From assembly GCA_947085035.1 (NCBI GenBank), contig CAMTUW010000010.1, positions 144,692 to 208,691 on the forward strand: 64,000 nucleotides of DNA. Reading direction: 5' to 3'. Both the position numbers and the translations under genes were made by a program. This stretch comes from CAMTUW01 sp947085035. GTDB taxonomy: Bacteria; Actinomycetota; Coriobacteriia; Anaerosomatales; PHET01. The number at the start of each line of letters is the position of its first letter. Position 1 is the stretch's first letter. A model generated the notes under the pieces. The model ran no database searches. It had not been told where the DNA came from and saw only the letters and a list, made by a program, of their open reading frames with translations. Positions 35,869 through 44,486 of the stretch are shown here, one piece after another.

Positions 35869-38631
35869 ATGCGCTCCCGCCGCACCAGCGAACTCCTCCT
35901 GCTCATGGCGGCGGCGTTGCCGGTCCTTCTCGTGTTCGCGCTCGTCGAGGCCGAGCAGGCACGCGCGTTCGGATGGGCGCAGCTCGCGGTGCCCGGCGCT
36001 CTGCTCGCCGCCTTCGTCGCCGCACATCTCGCCGTGAGGCGCTTCACGCCGGGCGCTGACTCAGCGCTGCTGCCCATCGCGTTCGTGCTGTCGGGCCTGG
36101 GGCTCGCGTTCGTCACGCGCTTGGACCGCGATCTGGCCGCGAGCCAGGTCGTGTGGCTGTTCGTCGGCGTGACCGCACTCGTGCTCACGCTCGCGGCCGT
36201 GCCCTCACTCGAGCGGCTGGGGCGCTACAAGTACAGCGTCATGCTCGCGGGAATCGTCTTGCTGGTCCTGCCCGCCATCTTCGGGCGCGAGATCAACGGC
36301 GCGAAGCTGTGGATCCACATCGGCTCGATGTCGTTTCAGCCCGGTGAGATCGCGAAGATCCTCATCGTGATCTTTCTCGCCGCCTATCTGGCCGAGCATC
36401 GCGAGATGCTCTCCGTCTCGACCCGCCGTGTGCTGGGTCTCAATCTGCCCGAGCCACGCACGCTCGGGCCGCTGCTGTTGATGTGGGCCGTGTCGCTGTT
36501 CGTACTCGTCTTCGAGAGGGATCTGGGCTCGAGCCTGCTGCTGTTCGGAACGTTCCTCTTCATGATCTACATCGCCACCGGCCGGGCCGGCTACGTGGTG
36601 GTGGGGCTCGCGTTCTTCGCGGCGGGAGCGACCGCCGCATGGCGCGTGTTCGATCACGTCCAGACGCGTGTCGCGATCTGGATCGACCCCTTCGCCGACG
36701 CGGCGGGACGCGGCTACCAGCTGGTGCAATCACTGTTCGCTCTGGCCGCTGGGGGACTCGTCGGGGTAGGACCCGGCAAGGGCCTGCCCGAACGCATCCC
36801 CTTCGTCGAGACGGACTTCATCTTCTCGGCGATCGGCGAGGAGCTGGGGCTGCTCGGCGCGGCGGCTGTAGTGCTGTGTTTCCTCGTCTTCACGTTTCGA
36901 GGGCTCGCAACGGCGACTCGCGCGCGATCCGACGTCGCCGCGTTCATCGCTGCGGGCCTCGTCGCGTCCATCGCTCTGCAGACGTTCGTGATCGTCGGCG
37001 GCGTGACGCGGCTCATCCCGCTCACCGGCATCACGCTTCCGTTCATGAGCTACGGCGGCTCATCGCTCCTTTCGACGTTCATCGCCTTAGGGCTGCTGCT
37101 GCGCGCGGGCGACGAGGGTACCGGTACCGGGACGGAGATGCAGACGGCCGACGAAGACGTCGGCGTCTTGGGACGCATCGCGCTGGGGCGCCGTCTCACA
37201 CGGGTCGCTACCACGCTCGTGTTGCTTCTGGCGGCGCTGATCGCGAACCTGACGTGGCTGCAGGTCATCAACGCGCGCGCCCTCGTGAACTCACCCGCGA
37301 ACAGTCGCGGTATCGCCGAGTCCGCCCGCTCCGACCGCGGCTCGATACTCACGCGCGACGGCGTGGTGCTGGCCGAGTCGGTGCGGGAGGGGCGCTCGAC
37401 CTTCAAGCGCGTCTATCCGCGCGGCGCCTTCGCGGCACACACCGTCGGTTATCACTCGCTGCTTCGGGGTCGCTCCGGTATCGAGTCCGCAGCTGACGAC
37501 GCGCTGTCCGGACACCGCACCTTCCGCACCTGGAACGACGTCGTGGATGCCGCGGCGGGCAAGCCGATCAAGGGCGACGACGTGGTGCTGACGATCGATT
37601 CTCGCGTGCAGAAGGCCGCCGAGAAGGCGCTCGCCGGGCGTCGCGGTGCTGTAGTCGCGCTGGACCCGCGCACGGGCGCGGTGCTCGCCAGCCACTCGGC
37701 TCCCGGCTACGAGCCCGGCAACGTCGACGCGGGGTGGGACGTGCTCTCCTCGGCGGATGCGGCCTACCTGGTCGACCGCACGCGCCAGGCGCTCTACGCG
37801 CCCGGCTCGACCTTCAAGGTCGTGACGCTCACGGGAGCCTACGGTGCCGGGATCGCGACCTCGGCCACGGCGTACCCGGGCCCGGCTCGCATGGAGATCG
37901 GCAACGCGCAGGTGACGAACTACGGTGGCAGCGGCTATGGACGCACCGACCTCGTGAACGCGTTGGCCAAGTCGGTGAACACCGTGTTCGCTCAGCTCGC
38001 GGTGGACCTGGGCGCGAAGCGACTCGTCGACCAATCCAAGCGCTTCGGCTTCGGTGAGAACCCCCCGTACGAGCTGGAGGTCAAGGCGTCGCTGATGCCG
38101 GTGCCCGACGAGATGACCACGTGGGAGCTCGCGTGGGCCGGCGTCGGCCAGCCCGTGGGCGAGCACGAAAGCCCGCCCGGCCCGCAGGTGACGGTCATGC
38201 AGATGGCGCTCGTGGCGGCGGGCATCGGCAACGACGGCGTCGTGATGCGACCGTACCTGATCGACTCGGTCGTGGATCCGGATGCCGGTTCGGCATCGGC
38301 GCTCGCCACCACACGCCCGCGGGAGTGGCTCACCGCCACCGATCCGGCCACAGCAGCAGCCGTTACCGCCGCCATGCGCGCGGTCGTCGAGCGGGGCAGC
38401 GGGACGCGCGCCCGCATCAAGGGCGTGAGCGTGGCCGGCAAGACCGGCACGGCTGAAGTGGGAAAGGGCCAGCCCGGCAACGCATGGTTCATCGCCTTCG
38501 CCCCTGCCAAGAATCCAACGGTGGCCGTGGCGCTGCTCGTCGAGATGACCAGCGGAACCGGCGGCCAAGAAGCTGCGCCCCGTGCGCGTGCGGTGCTCGA
38601 GGCGGCGCTGAAGGCACAGCGTGGCCGGTAA
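35869..38631 (+). CDS. rodA-pbpA: RodA/FtsW (SEDS) glycosyltransferase fused to class B penicillin-binding protein
   Basis: One 920-residue frame combines peptidoglycan polymerase and transpeptidase. Residues 1 to about 425 are a SEDS protein with ten-plus helices: F-Q-P-G-E-I-A-K, F-E-R-D-L-G-S-S, G-P-G-K-G-L-P-E-R-I-P-F-V-E-T-D-F-I-F-S-type segment near 305-320, and P-F-M-S-Y-G-G-S-S near the end. After a linker with a further helix (about 445-465), residues to 920 are a class B PBP: S647-T-F-K650, S702-V-N704 and K858-T-G. All three active-site motifs are intact. In most actinobacteria these are two adjacent genes. Fusions of this type have been noted in Coriobacteriia. Starts at ATG 35869, nine bases after pstP. 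Confidence 0.93.
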   Translation: MRSRRTSELLLLMAAALPVLLVFALVEAEQARAFGWAQLAVPGALLAAFVAAHLAVRRFTPGADSALLPIAFVLSGLGLAFVTRLDRDLAASQVVWLFVGVTALVLTLAAVPSLERLGRYKYSVMLAGIVLLVLPAIFGREINGAKLWIHIGSMSFQPGEIAKILIVIFLAAYLAEHREMLSVSTRRVLGLNLPEPRTLGPLLLMWAVSLFVLVFERDLGSSLLLFGTFLFMIYIATGRAGYVVVGLAFFAAGATAAWRVFDHVQTRVAIWIDPFADAAGRGYQLVQSLFALAAGGLVGVGPGKGLPERIPFVETDFIFSAIGEELGLLGAAAVVLCFLVFTFRGLATATRARSDVAAFIAAGLVASIALQTFVIVGGVTRLIPLTGITLPFMSYGGSSLLSTFIALGLLLRAGDEGTGTGTEMQTADEDVGVLGRIALGRRLTRVATTLVLLLAALIANLTWLQVINARALVNSPANSRGIAESARSDRGSILTRDGVVLAESVREGRSTFKRVYPRGAFAAHTVGYHSLLRGRSGIESAADDALSGHRTFRTWNDVVDAAAGKPIKGDDVVLTIDSRVQKAAEKALAGRRGAVVALDPRTGAVLASHSAPGYEPGNVDAGWDVLSSADAAYLVDRTRQALYAPGSTFKVVTLTGAYGAGIATSATAYPGPARMEIGNAQVTNYGGSGYGRTDLVNALAKSVNTVFAQLAVDLGAKRLVDQSKRFGFGENPPYELEVKASLMPVPDEMTTWELAWAGVGQPVGEHESPPGPQVTVMQMALVAAGIGNDGVVMRPYLIDSVVDPDAGSASALATTRPREWLTATDPATAAAVTAAMRAVVERGSGTRARIKGVSVAGKTGTAEVGKGQPGNAWFIAFAPAKNPTVAVALLVEMTSGTGGQEAAPRARAVLEAALKAQRGR

Positions 38632-38727
38632 TGGTCTCCGATGCGCCCACACCCCGGCGCTTCGGCTAGAATGTGGACAGCCGGGGGCGGATCGTCCCCG
38701 CAGGTGGCGAGCGTGGAGGCTGGATAC

Positions 38728-40560
38728 GTGAATGACAGGGTCTTTGGACGTAGATACCGCGTGACCGAGCAGATCGGCTCGGGCGGGATGGCCACGGTCT
38801 ACAAGGCCGTCGACGAGACGCTCGGTCGCACCGTCGCGATCAAGGTCCTGCACCCCCGCTACGCGAGCGACCGCGACTTCGCGGTGCGTTTTCGCCGCGA
38901 GGCGCAAGCCGCTGCCAACCTGCAAAGCCCCAACATCGTCAACATCTACGACTGGGGCCAGGACGGGGACACGTACTACATCGTGATGGAGCTCGTTCGC
39001 GGCTCCGACCTGAAAAGCATCATCACCGAGAATGGCGCGCTCGATTCGAAACGAGTCGCCGAGATCGGCGCCCAGGTCTGCTCGGCACTCTCGGTCGCGC
39101 ACGGCTACGACGTGATCCATCGCGACATCAAACCGCACAACATCATGGTGGGCCCCGACGGTTCCGTGAAGGTCATGGATTTCGGCATCGCGCGGGCAGG
39201 CAACACGACCATGACACAGACCGGCTCGGTGTTGGGCACGGCGCACTACGTCTCGCCCGAGCAGGCGCAGGGCCGCGAACTCAAGCCGCAAAGCGACCTG
39301 TACTCGCTAGGCGTCGCGCTCTACGAAGCCGCCACCGGACAGGTTCCCTTCGACGCGGACACGCCGGTGGCGGTGGCGCTGAAGCAGGTCAACGAGCAGC
39401 CGATCCGTCCCACTCGCGTCAACCGAGACGTCGATCCCGCGCTCGAGCGTGTCATCGGCCGTGCACTCAGCAAAGATCCCACGAAGCGACACGCGACCGC
39501 CGATGAGATGCGGCGCGATCTGCTGCGGGTGGTGTCCGGCGAAGCTGCGGGCGAACGAGACTCGGGTGCGGCGGCGAACGACTCTGATCGCACCAGCGTT
39601 CTGCCTCGCGTTCCGGAGCAAGCTCCTTACGAACAGGGGCCCACGATCCGCCCTGTCCCGCAAAGGCGACGGCTGTGGCCTTGGATCGCATTGGCGGCCG
39701 CGCTCATCGTCGCGGGTCTCGTGGTCGCGTATGCCATGGGGCTCCTCGGTGTGCAGTCCGCCAAGGTCCCCTCGCTGATCGGTAAGACGCAGGTCGAGGC
39801 CGAGGCGCTCATCGTCGAAGCCGGTTTCGCCTTGGGTGAGCCGGAGCAGCGGTTCGATGACGCGGCAACGGGCACGGTCATCGACCAGTCCCCGGTCGCC
39901 AACGCCTCCGCCGAGAAGGGCTCGGAGATCAATCTCGTGGTGAGCAAGGGGCCGGAGTTGACCGAGGTGCCTACGATCATCGGTCTGTCCGAGGAAGAGG
40001 CCCTGGCGGCACTGGAGGAAGCGGGGCTCATTCCGGCACCGCTTCCCGACCGGTTCAACGACAAGTTCGAAGCCGGTGACGTGTTTCAGCAAGACCCGGG
40101 ACCCGGCGAGATGGTCCGCAAGGGCTCGACAGTGCAGTTCGTAGCCTCGCGAGGCGTCGAATCGACGAAAGTCCCCAACGTCGTTGGCAAGTCACGAGCC
40201 AAGGCTGAGGCCGCGTTGCGAGAGGCGGGCTTCAAGCCTTTGGTGACCGAGGAGTTCGACGCGAAAGTCGCAAAAGGCAAGGTCGTGAGCCAGAACCCCA
40301 AGGCGGATCTTCAGGTGGCGCTCGGCTCGGCGGTGGCGATCGTCGTCAGCAAGGGTCAGGAGCGCGTCTTGATCCCCGATGTCATCGGGAGAAGCCAACT
40401 CGACGCGACGAACACGCTCGAAGCAGCCGGGTTCGTGGTCAAGATCCGCTACGAGCCGCACGCCAACAACAACATAGTCCTGGATCAGAATCCCAGCCCC
40501 AAATCGAGCGCGACGAAGGGCTCGAAGGTCGAGTTGCTGGTCGACGGAGTCGCGCCGTAG
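38728..40560 (+). CDS. pknB: Ser/Thr protein kinase PknB with four PASTA domains
   Basis: The 610-residue receptor kinase senses muropeptides and controls wall growth and division. The kinase domain (about residues 5-265) shows I-G-S-G-G-M-A-T-V-Y, V-A-I-K, H-R-D-I-K-P-H-N and D-F-G-I-A-R. One transmembrane helix (about 312-334, W-I-A-L-A-A-A-L-I-V) leads to four extracytoplasmic PASTA repeats, each with a V-P-x-x-x-G-type start (K-V-P-S-L-I-G, E-V-P-T-I-I-G, K-V-P-N-V-V-G, L-I-P-D-V-I-G). The GTG at 38728 has GGAGG eight bases before it and starts nine residues ahead of the glycine loop. Confidence 0.95.
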   Translation: MNDRVFGRRYRVTEQIGSGGMATVYKAVDETLGRTVAIKVLHPRYASDRDFAVRFRREAQAAANLQSPNIVNIYDWGQDGDTYYIVMELVRGSDLKSIITENGALDSKRVAEIGAQVCSALSVAHGYDVIHRDIKPHNIMVGPDGSVKVMDFGIARAGNTTMTQTGSVLGTAHYVSPEQAQGRELKPQSDLYSLGVALYEAATGQVPFDADTPVAVALKQVNEQPIRPTRVNRDVDPALERVIGRALSKDPTKRHATADEMRRDLLRVVSGEAAGERDSGAAANDSDRTSVLPRVPEQAPYEQGPTIRPVPQRRRLWPWIALAAALIVAGLVVAYAMGLLGVQSAKVPSLIGKTQVEAEALIVEAGFALGEPEQRFDDAATGTVIDQSPVANASAEKGSEINLVVSKGPELTEVPTIIGLSEEEALAALEEAGLIPAPLPDRFNDKFEAGDVFQQDPGPGEMVRKGSTVQFVASRGVESTKVPNVVGKSRAKAEAALREAGFKPLVTEEFDAKVAKGKVVSQNPKADLQVALGSAVAIVVSKGQERVLIPDVIGRSQLDATNTLEAAGFVVKIRYEPHANNNIVLDQNPSPKSSATKGSKVELLVDGVAP

Positions 40561-40580
40561 TAGCGAAGCATGCCCTAGTG

Positions 40581-40632
40581 TGTCCTTGCATGAAGGATAT
40601 CTTTTTGCTAGTATATCCTCACAGAAAGGACA
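40581..40632 (+). promoter_or_regulatory. Nested inverted repeats before the DUF4143 ATPase gene
   Basis: An AT-rich patch in a GC-rich genome holds two nested dyads. The outer arms are TGTCCTT (40581-40587) and AAGGACA (40626-40632); the inner arms are AAGGATAT (40593-40600) and ATATCCT (40613-40619). The inner left arm and outer right arm are also near-direct repeats (AAGGAYA). The outer right arm serves as the ribosome site of the gene at 40636, so a protein bound here would block both transcription and translation. Confidence 0.5.
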
Positions 40633-40635
40633 CCT

Positions 40636-41952
40636 GTGGACGTACTTGAGCGGCTGATAGCGGATTTTCAAGAGCGGCCGCTTCCCAAAGTGAGCCCTCG
40701 GCTCATCACGCTGCCAGACGCGTCGAACATGGCCCGAGTCATCATAGGTATGCGTCGAGCGGGCAAGACCTACTTGCTCTTCCAGGAGATGCAGCGCCTT
40801 GTCGCGACGGGTGTCACCCGAAGGCATATCCTGTACGTCAACTTCGAAGACGACCGCCTGCACCCCCTCGGATCCGAAGTGCTCGACAGGACTCTGGAGA
40901 CGTTCTATCGCATGAATCCCGACGCCCGCACCGAGGGCGCCTACTTGTTCCTCGATGAGATCCAAGCGGTTGACGGCTGGTCGCGTTTCGCGCGCCGAGT
41001 GCTCGACACGGAGTCGGCGCTCCTTTACGTATCTGGATCCTCGGCCAAGATGCTCTCGGCCGAAGTCGCCACCGAGTTCCGCGGACGTGGCCATACGGTT
41101 GAGCTACTTCCGCTGAGCTTCGCAGAGGCGTTGCTGTATTCCGGTGTCGAGCTACCCCCATCGAAGCCGGGATCTCTTCTCCGCTCGAAACTTGAGGCGG
41201 CGTTCACGGACTACTTGCGAGTTGGCGGGTTCCCCGACGTGCAACGGCTGATGGAAGCCGAGCGCATCCAGACGCTTCAGGACTACGTCCAACTTGTCCT
41301 GCTCCGCGACGTCATCGATCGACACGAGATCAAGAACGTGCATGCGGTGCGCTTCTTCGCTCTGGCTCTTCTGCAAGCATCCGGCTCGCTCACCTCGGTG
41401 AGCAGACTTGCGAACGATCTGAAATCACGCGGTGTTGCGGTTGGCAAGGATACGCTCTACAGCCTTCTCGACCACTTCACCGATGCATTCCTGCTGTTCA
41501 CGATTCCCGTCTTCAATCGTTCCCTGCGTGTCCGAGAGGCGAATCCGAAGAAGGTGTACGCGATTGATCCCGGGCTCGCATTCGCTGTCTCCCCCGCAGG
41601 TGTCTCGAGTCTGGGGGCGCGACTCGAGAACGCCGTGTACCTCGAGCTGCGTCGGCGTTTGCGAGGGACTAGCGACGGCTCCATCTCGTACTACTCCACA
41701 ACTGCGGGCACCGAAGTCGACTTCATCGTCGGCGACCCTGAGACCGATCACGCGATTCAACTTCTGCAGGTCTGTGCGGACATGTCGGCGGCCAAGACCC
41801 GCGAACGCGAGGTCCGCGCGCTAACGGATGCGATGAATGAGACCGGACTGCGCGAGTCGACCATCGTGACGATGCACGATGCCGAGGACATCAAGGTCGA
41901 TGGCGGACTCATCCATGTCGTACCCGCATGGGCCTGGATGCTGGGGGTCTGA
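40636..41952 (+). CDS. ATPase with AAA and DUF4143 domains
   Basis: The 438-residue protein belongs to the widespread group with an N-terminal P-loop AAA domain (about residues 25-160) and a C-terminal DUF4143 nuclease-like domain (about 200-400). Walker A is G-M-R-R-A-G-K-T, Walker B is L-F-L-D-E-I-Q-A, and V-S-G-S-S-A-K-M is the sensor region. The C-terminal part has the PD-(D/E)XK-like T-E-V-D-F-I-V-G-D near residue 360, typical of DUF4143. Such genes are abundant accessory genes with no settled role. GTG start with AAAGGACACC. Inserted between pknB and the iron transporter cluster, next to another accessory gene. Confidence 0.88.
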   Translation: MDVLERLIADFQERPLPKVSPRLITLPDASNMARVIIGMRRAGKTYLLFQEMQRLVATGVTRRHILYVNFEDDRLHPLGSEVLDRTLETFYRMNPDARTEGAYLFLDEIQAVDGWSRFARRVLDTESALLYVSGSSAKMLSAEVATEFRGRGHTVELLPLSFAEALLYSGVELPPSKPGSLLRSKLEAAFTDYLRVGGFPDVQRLMEAERIQTLQDYVQLVLLRDVIDRHEIKNVHAVRFFALALLQASGSLTSVSRLANDLKSRGVAVGKDTLYSLLDHFTDAFLLFTIPVFNRSLRVREANPKKVYAIDPGLAFAVSPAGVSSLGARLENAVYLELRRRLRGTSDGSISYYSTTAGTEVDFIVGDPETDHAIQLLQVCADMSAAKTREREVRALTDAMNETGLRESTIVTMHDAEDIKVDGGLIHVVPAWAWMLGV

Positions 41953-41973
41953 GTCATGCGTGCCGCGAAAGAG

Positions 41974-43347
41974 CTAACGTCCGTAGTTGGCGCGGTCCTC
42001 CGCCAGCAGATAGACGCGCTGTGGATCGTTGGGGCTGGTTCCGAACTCGACCACGAGCCCGACGGCTGCCAGCTCTTTGAGGCGTGTGCGCGCCGTGCGC
42101 CCGCTGCGACCGATTCTCTTGGCCACCTGCGCAGTTGAGAGGCCCTGAGGCGACTCGTCAAGAGCGCGAACGATCGCCTCGGAGGTGTCGTCGAGGGACG
42201 GCGCGAGTATCTGCCGAGAGTAGATCGTGACACGGAAACGACCGCCGATCTCCTCGAGCTTGGGGTCGGGAACACCGGCCTCCCTGCACGCCTCGACCAT
42301 ACGACCAACGCCGCTCCCCCACTGCTCGACCAGCCCGAGTTCGCGAAAGACACGTCCGATGACGCGATTGCGCAGACGAGAAACCCCGGACAAGACATCC
42401 TCGACGGTGAGGCCCGGCAGGAGCAACCCCGGATTCTCAAGCTCGATCCGGTCGTCGAAGACCGAAACACGAAGCGGTGCGCCTCTCTGCGAGTAGTCCG
42501 CATGAACGACCGCGTTGACGAGCGCCTCGCGAACAGCGACCAGCGGGAACTGCCAGTGCTCCGTGCGCCGGGCACCCTCGATTCGCATCTCCAGCGCCAT
42601 CGAACGCTTCACGAAGGCGAACGCCTGATCGACGGTGATGGGCAGGTCGGAGACGATGTCTGCGGAGTCGACGATGTGGGACTTGGTGTCCCCTCGGAAG
42701 CGGCCCGCCTGCAGCCACGCGTCTGGAAACATGGACAGGCGGTCAGCGCCGAACAGCAGCACTCCGCCCACTGTGGGAACAGTGCGACGCCCAACGCGTG
42801 CCGCGATTCCAAGCGTCAGTGCCTCAGATGTGCTGACCTGCCTGACAGGCGCGAAGGCGGCGGTCGCGGAAGTCATGTCGAGCGCCGAGAGCTCCGAATC
42901 GGGCAACGGCTGCTCATCGTAGCTCTCGCCGCGCACCGCCCGAGCCAGCTCTGCGCGAAGCGGCGCGTCCGCGAGGCGGTTCGTGGAACCCACTCGAACG
43001 TAGGTGCCTGCCGCAGGCCCGTCTGCGACGACGTGGTACGGGCGGCCCGGACCGGGATACACCGTGATGACAACCAGCTGCGTCCCGCGCCACGCGACGA
43101 TATCGATGTCAGGCACTATGCGCGGCTCGACACCATCGCTCACGATGCTCGCCACCTGCTGCTCGAACTTCAACGCGTCCGCGATGCCCTTGATCTCCCT
43201 GGAGTCCTCAACCCCGAAGACGAGCGTGCCGCCGGCCGTATTCGAGAAGGCACACAAGGTGCGCAGCACGTTACGGCGACCTGACAGGTCGCGCTTGAAC
43301 TCGAGTGTCTTGCCCTCGGGCCGCGTGATGAGCGAAGCGATGTCCAT
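41974..43347 (-). CDS. AlbA_2 (Schlafen-like) ATP-binding transcriptional regulator
   Basis: The 457-residue protein has an N-terminal AlbA_2/divergent AAA-4 domain (about residues 8-130; E-G-K-T-L-E-F-K-R-D-L and F-S-N-T-A-G-G-T-L-V-F-G-V-E-D). A central GHKL-type ATP-binding region (R-E-A-L-V-N-A-V-V-H-A-D-Y and G-S-G-V-G-R-M) and a C-terminal winged helix (about 390-450) follow. This is the COG2865 layout of predicted regulators. The start is taken at the ATG 43347, since the conserved domain begins directly after it; 12 extra codons upstream are possible. It runs toward the DUF4143 gene (convergent). Confidence 0.85.
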   Translation of the reverse strand: MDIASLITRPEGKTLEFKRDLSGRRNVLRTLCAFSNTAGGTLVFGVEDSREIKGIADALKFEQQVASIVSDGVEPRIVPDIDIVAWRGTQLVVITVYPGPGRPYHVVADGPAAGTYVRVGSTNRLADAPLRAELARAVRGESYDEQPLPDSELSALDMTSATAAFAPVRQVSTSEALTLGIAARVGRRTVPTVGGVLLFGADRLSMFPDAWLQAGRFRGDTKSHIVDSADIVSDLPITVDQAFAFVKRSMALEMRIEGARRTEHWQFPLVAVREALVNAVVHADYSQRGAPLRVSVFDDRIELENPGLLLPGLTVEDVLSGVSRLRNRVIGRVFRELGLVEQWGSGVGRMVEACREAGVPDPKLEEIGGRFRVTIYSRQILAPSLDDTSEAIVRALDESPQGLSTAQVAKRIGRSGRTARTRLKELAAVGLVVEFGTSPNDPQRVYLLAEDRANYGR

Positions 43348-43395
43348 ACTCGGCAATATACTCTGCAGTACTCGGAAGGGCAACGCTTCAGAGTC

Positions 43396-43408
43396 GGTTT
43401 CTTAGTAG
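43396..43408 (+). repeat. 13-bp direct repeat, copy 1
   Basis: GGTTTCTTAGTAG occurs here and again at 47344-47356, in the same orientation, on either side of the iron transporter operon. It is followed by a short palindrome AGGCCA-GTA-TGGCCT at 43406-43420. Confidence 0.4.
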
Positions 43409-43431
43409 GCCAGTATGGCCTCGCGCCTCGC

Positions 43432-44484
43432 CTACTCCTCGATGACCGCCACGAAGTCGGGAAGAACCCGGACGCGGATGGTATCGCCCACCCGCAGAGC
43501 ACGCTCGGGGTGGGCGTGGATGAGTAGATCCAACGACTGGCCGTTAGCGGTCGTGGCGCGCATCGTGACGTCGGTGTTCGTCCCGGCGTAGATCTCCGAG
43601 AGCACCGTGCCCTGAACCGGCCCGTCCTCGTCGATCTCGAAGCTGTCGGGGCGCACCGACAGCAGCACGTTGGTGCCGCCGGCTAGGCCGTGGGTGTGCG
43701 CACAGGCGATCTCGCCCAGCGCGGTGTCGACACGGTCGCCGGTTGCGCCCATCACTCCATGCAGCACGTTCGAGGCACCTACGAATTCGGCGACGAAGCG
43801 TGTATGGGGGAACTGGTAGATCTCGCGCGGAGTGCCCACCTGCTCGATCCGCCCGTCGCGCATGACCACAACGGTGTCGGAGATCGCCAGCGCATCGTGC
43901 TGGTCGTGCGAGACCACCACGGCGGTGGCACCCGCATCCTTCAGAATCCGCCGCACCTCCGCGCGCATCTGGAGTCGGAGGTCGGCGTCGAGGCTCGAGA
44001 ACGGCTCGTCGAGAAGCACCACCACCGGGTCGTGGGCAAGCGCGCGCGCCAAAGCCACGCGCTGCTGCTGGCCGCCCGACAGCTCATGCGGCATCCGGTC
44101 GCCCAGGCCGGTGAGACCCACCAGCTCGAGCATCTGAGCCACTCGCTTCGCCGCGTCGCCGCGCCTGAGATTGAAGCCGATGTTTCTGACCACGGTGAGG
44201 TGCGGGAACAACGCGTGCTCCTGGAACACCATGCCCACACCGCGCTGCTCGGCGGGCACCCAGGTCGCGGAGTCCGCGACCACGCGCGCGCCCAAGCCGA
44301 CGCTGCCTGAGTCCGGCCGCTCGAAGCCTGCGATGAGGCGCAGTGTCGTGGTCTTGCCGCATCCGCTCGGCCCAAGGAGCGTGACGATCTCTCCCGGCCG
44401 AATCGAAAGCGAGACGTCGTCGACCGCGCGCCTGTCGCTGCCGGCGTAGCTTTTCGAGACGCCTATCAGGTCGATACCACTCAT
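43432..44484 (-). CDS. fbpC: Iron(III) ABC transporter ATP-binding protein
   Basis: The 350-residue ATPase has Walker A G-P-S-G-C-G-K-T-T, signature L-S-G-G-Q-Q-Q-R, Walker B V-V-V-L-L-D-E-P-F-S-S-L-D, and a C-terminal TOBE-like regulatory domain (about residues 265-350). The F-P-H-L-T-V segment and overall length match FbpC/SfuC and related ferric or polyamine/thiamine importers. The iron assignment comes from the binding protein of this operon. Three in-frame ATGs lie at 44490, 44487 and 44484; the third has the best spacing (seven bases) from AGAGAGG. It overlaps the permease stop. Confidence 0.88.
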   Translation of the reverse strand: MSGIDLIGVSKSYAGSDRRAVDDVSLSIRPGEIVTLLGPSGCGKTTTLRLIAGFERPDSGSVGLGARVVADSATWVPAEQRGVGMVFQEHALFPHLTVVRNIGFNLRRGDAAKRVAQMLELVGLTGLGDRMPHELSGGQQQRVALARALAHDPVVVLLDEPFSSLDADLRLQMRAEVRRILKDAGATAVVVSHDQHDALAISDTVVVMRDGRIEQVGTPREIYQFPHTRFVAEFVGASNVLHGVMGATGDRVDTALGEIACAHTHGLAGGTNVLLSVRPDSFEIDEDGPVQGTVLSEIYAGTNTDVTMRATTANGQSLDLLIHAHPERALRVGDTIRVRVLPDFVAVIEE

Positions 44485-44486
44485 CA

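Noticed and set aside
34521..36059. 512-codon frame overlapping fhaB, pstP and the start of rodA-pbpA
   Set aside because: Overlaps three recognised genes in another frame and is Arg-rich nonsense.
37291..39291. 666-codon minus-strand frame opposite rodA-pbpA and pknB
   Set aside because: Shadow frame rich in Arg, His and Gly, antisense to two well-supported genes.
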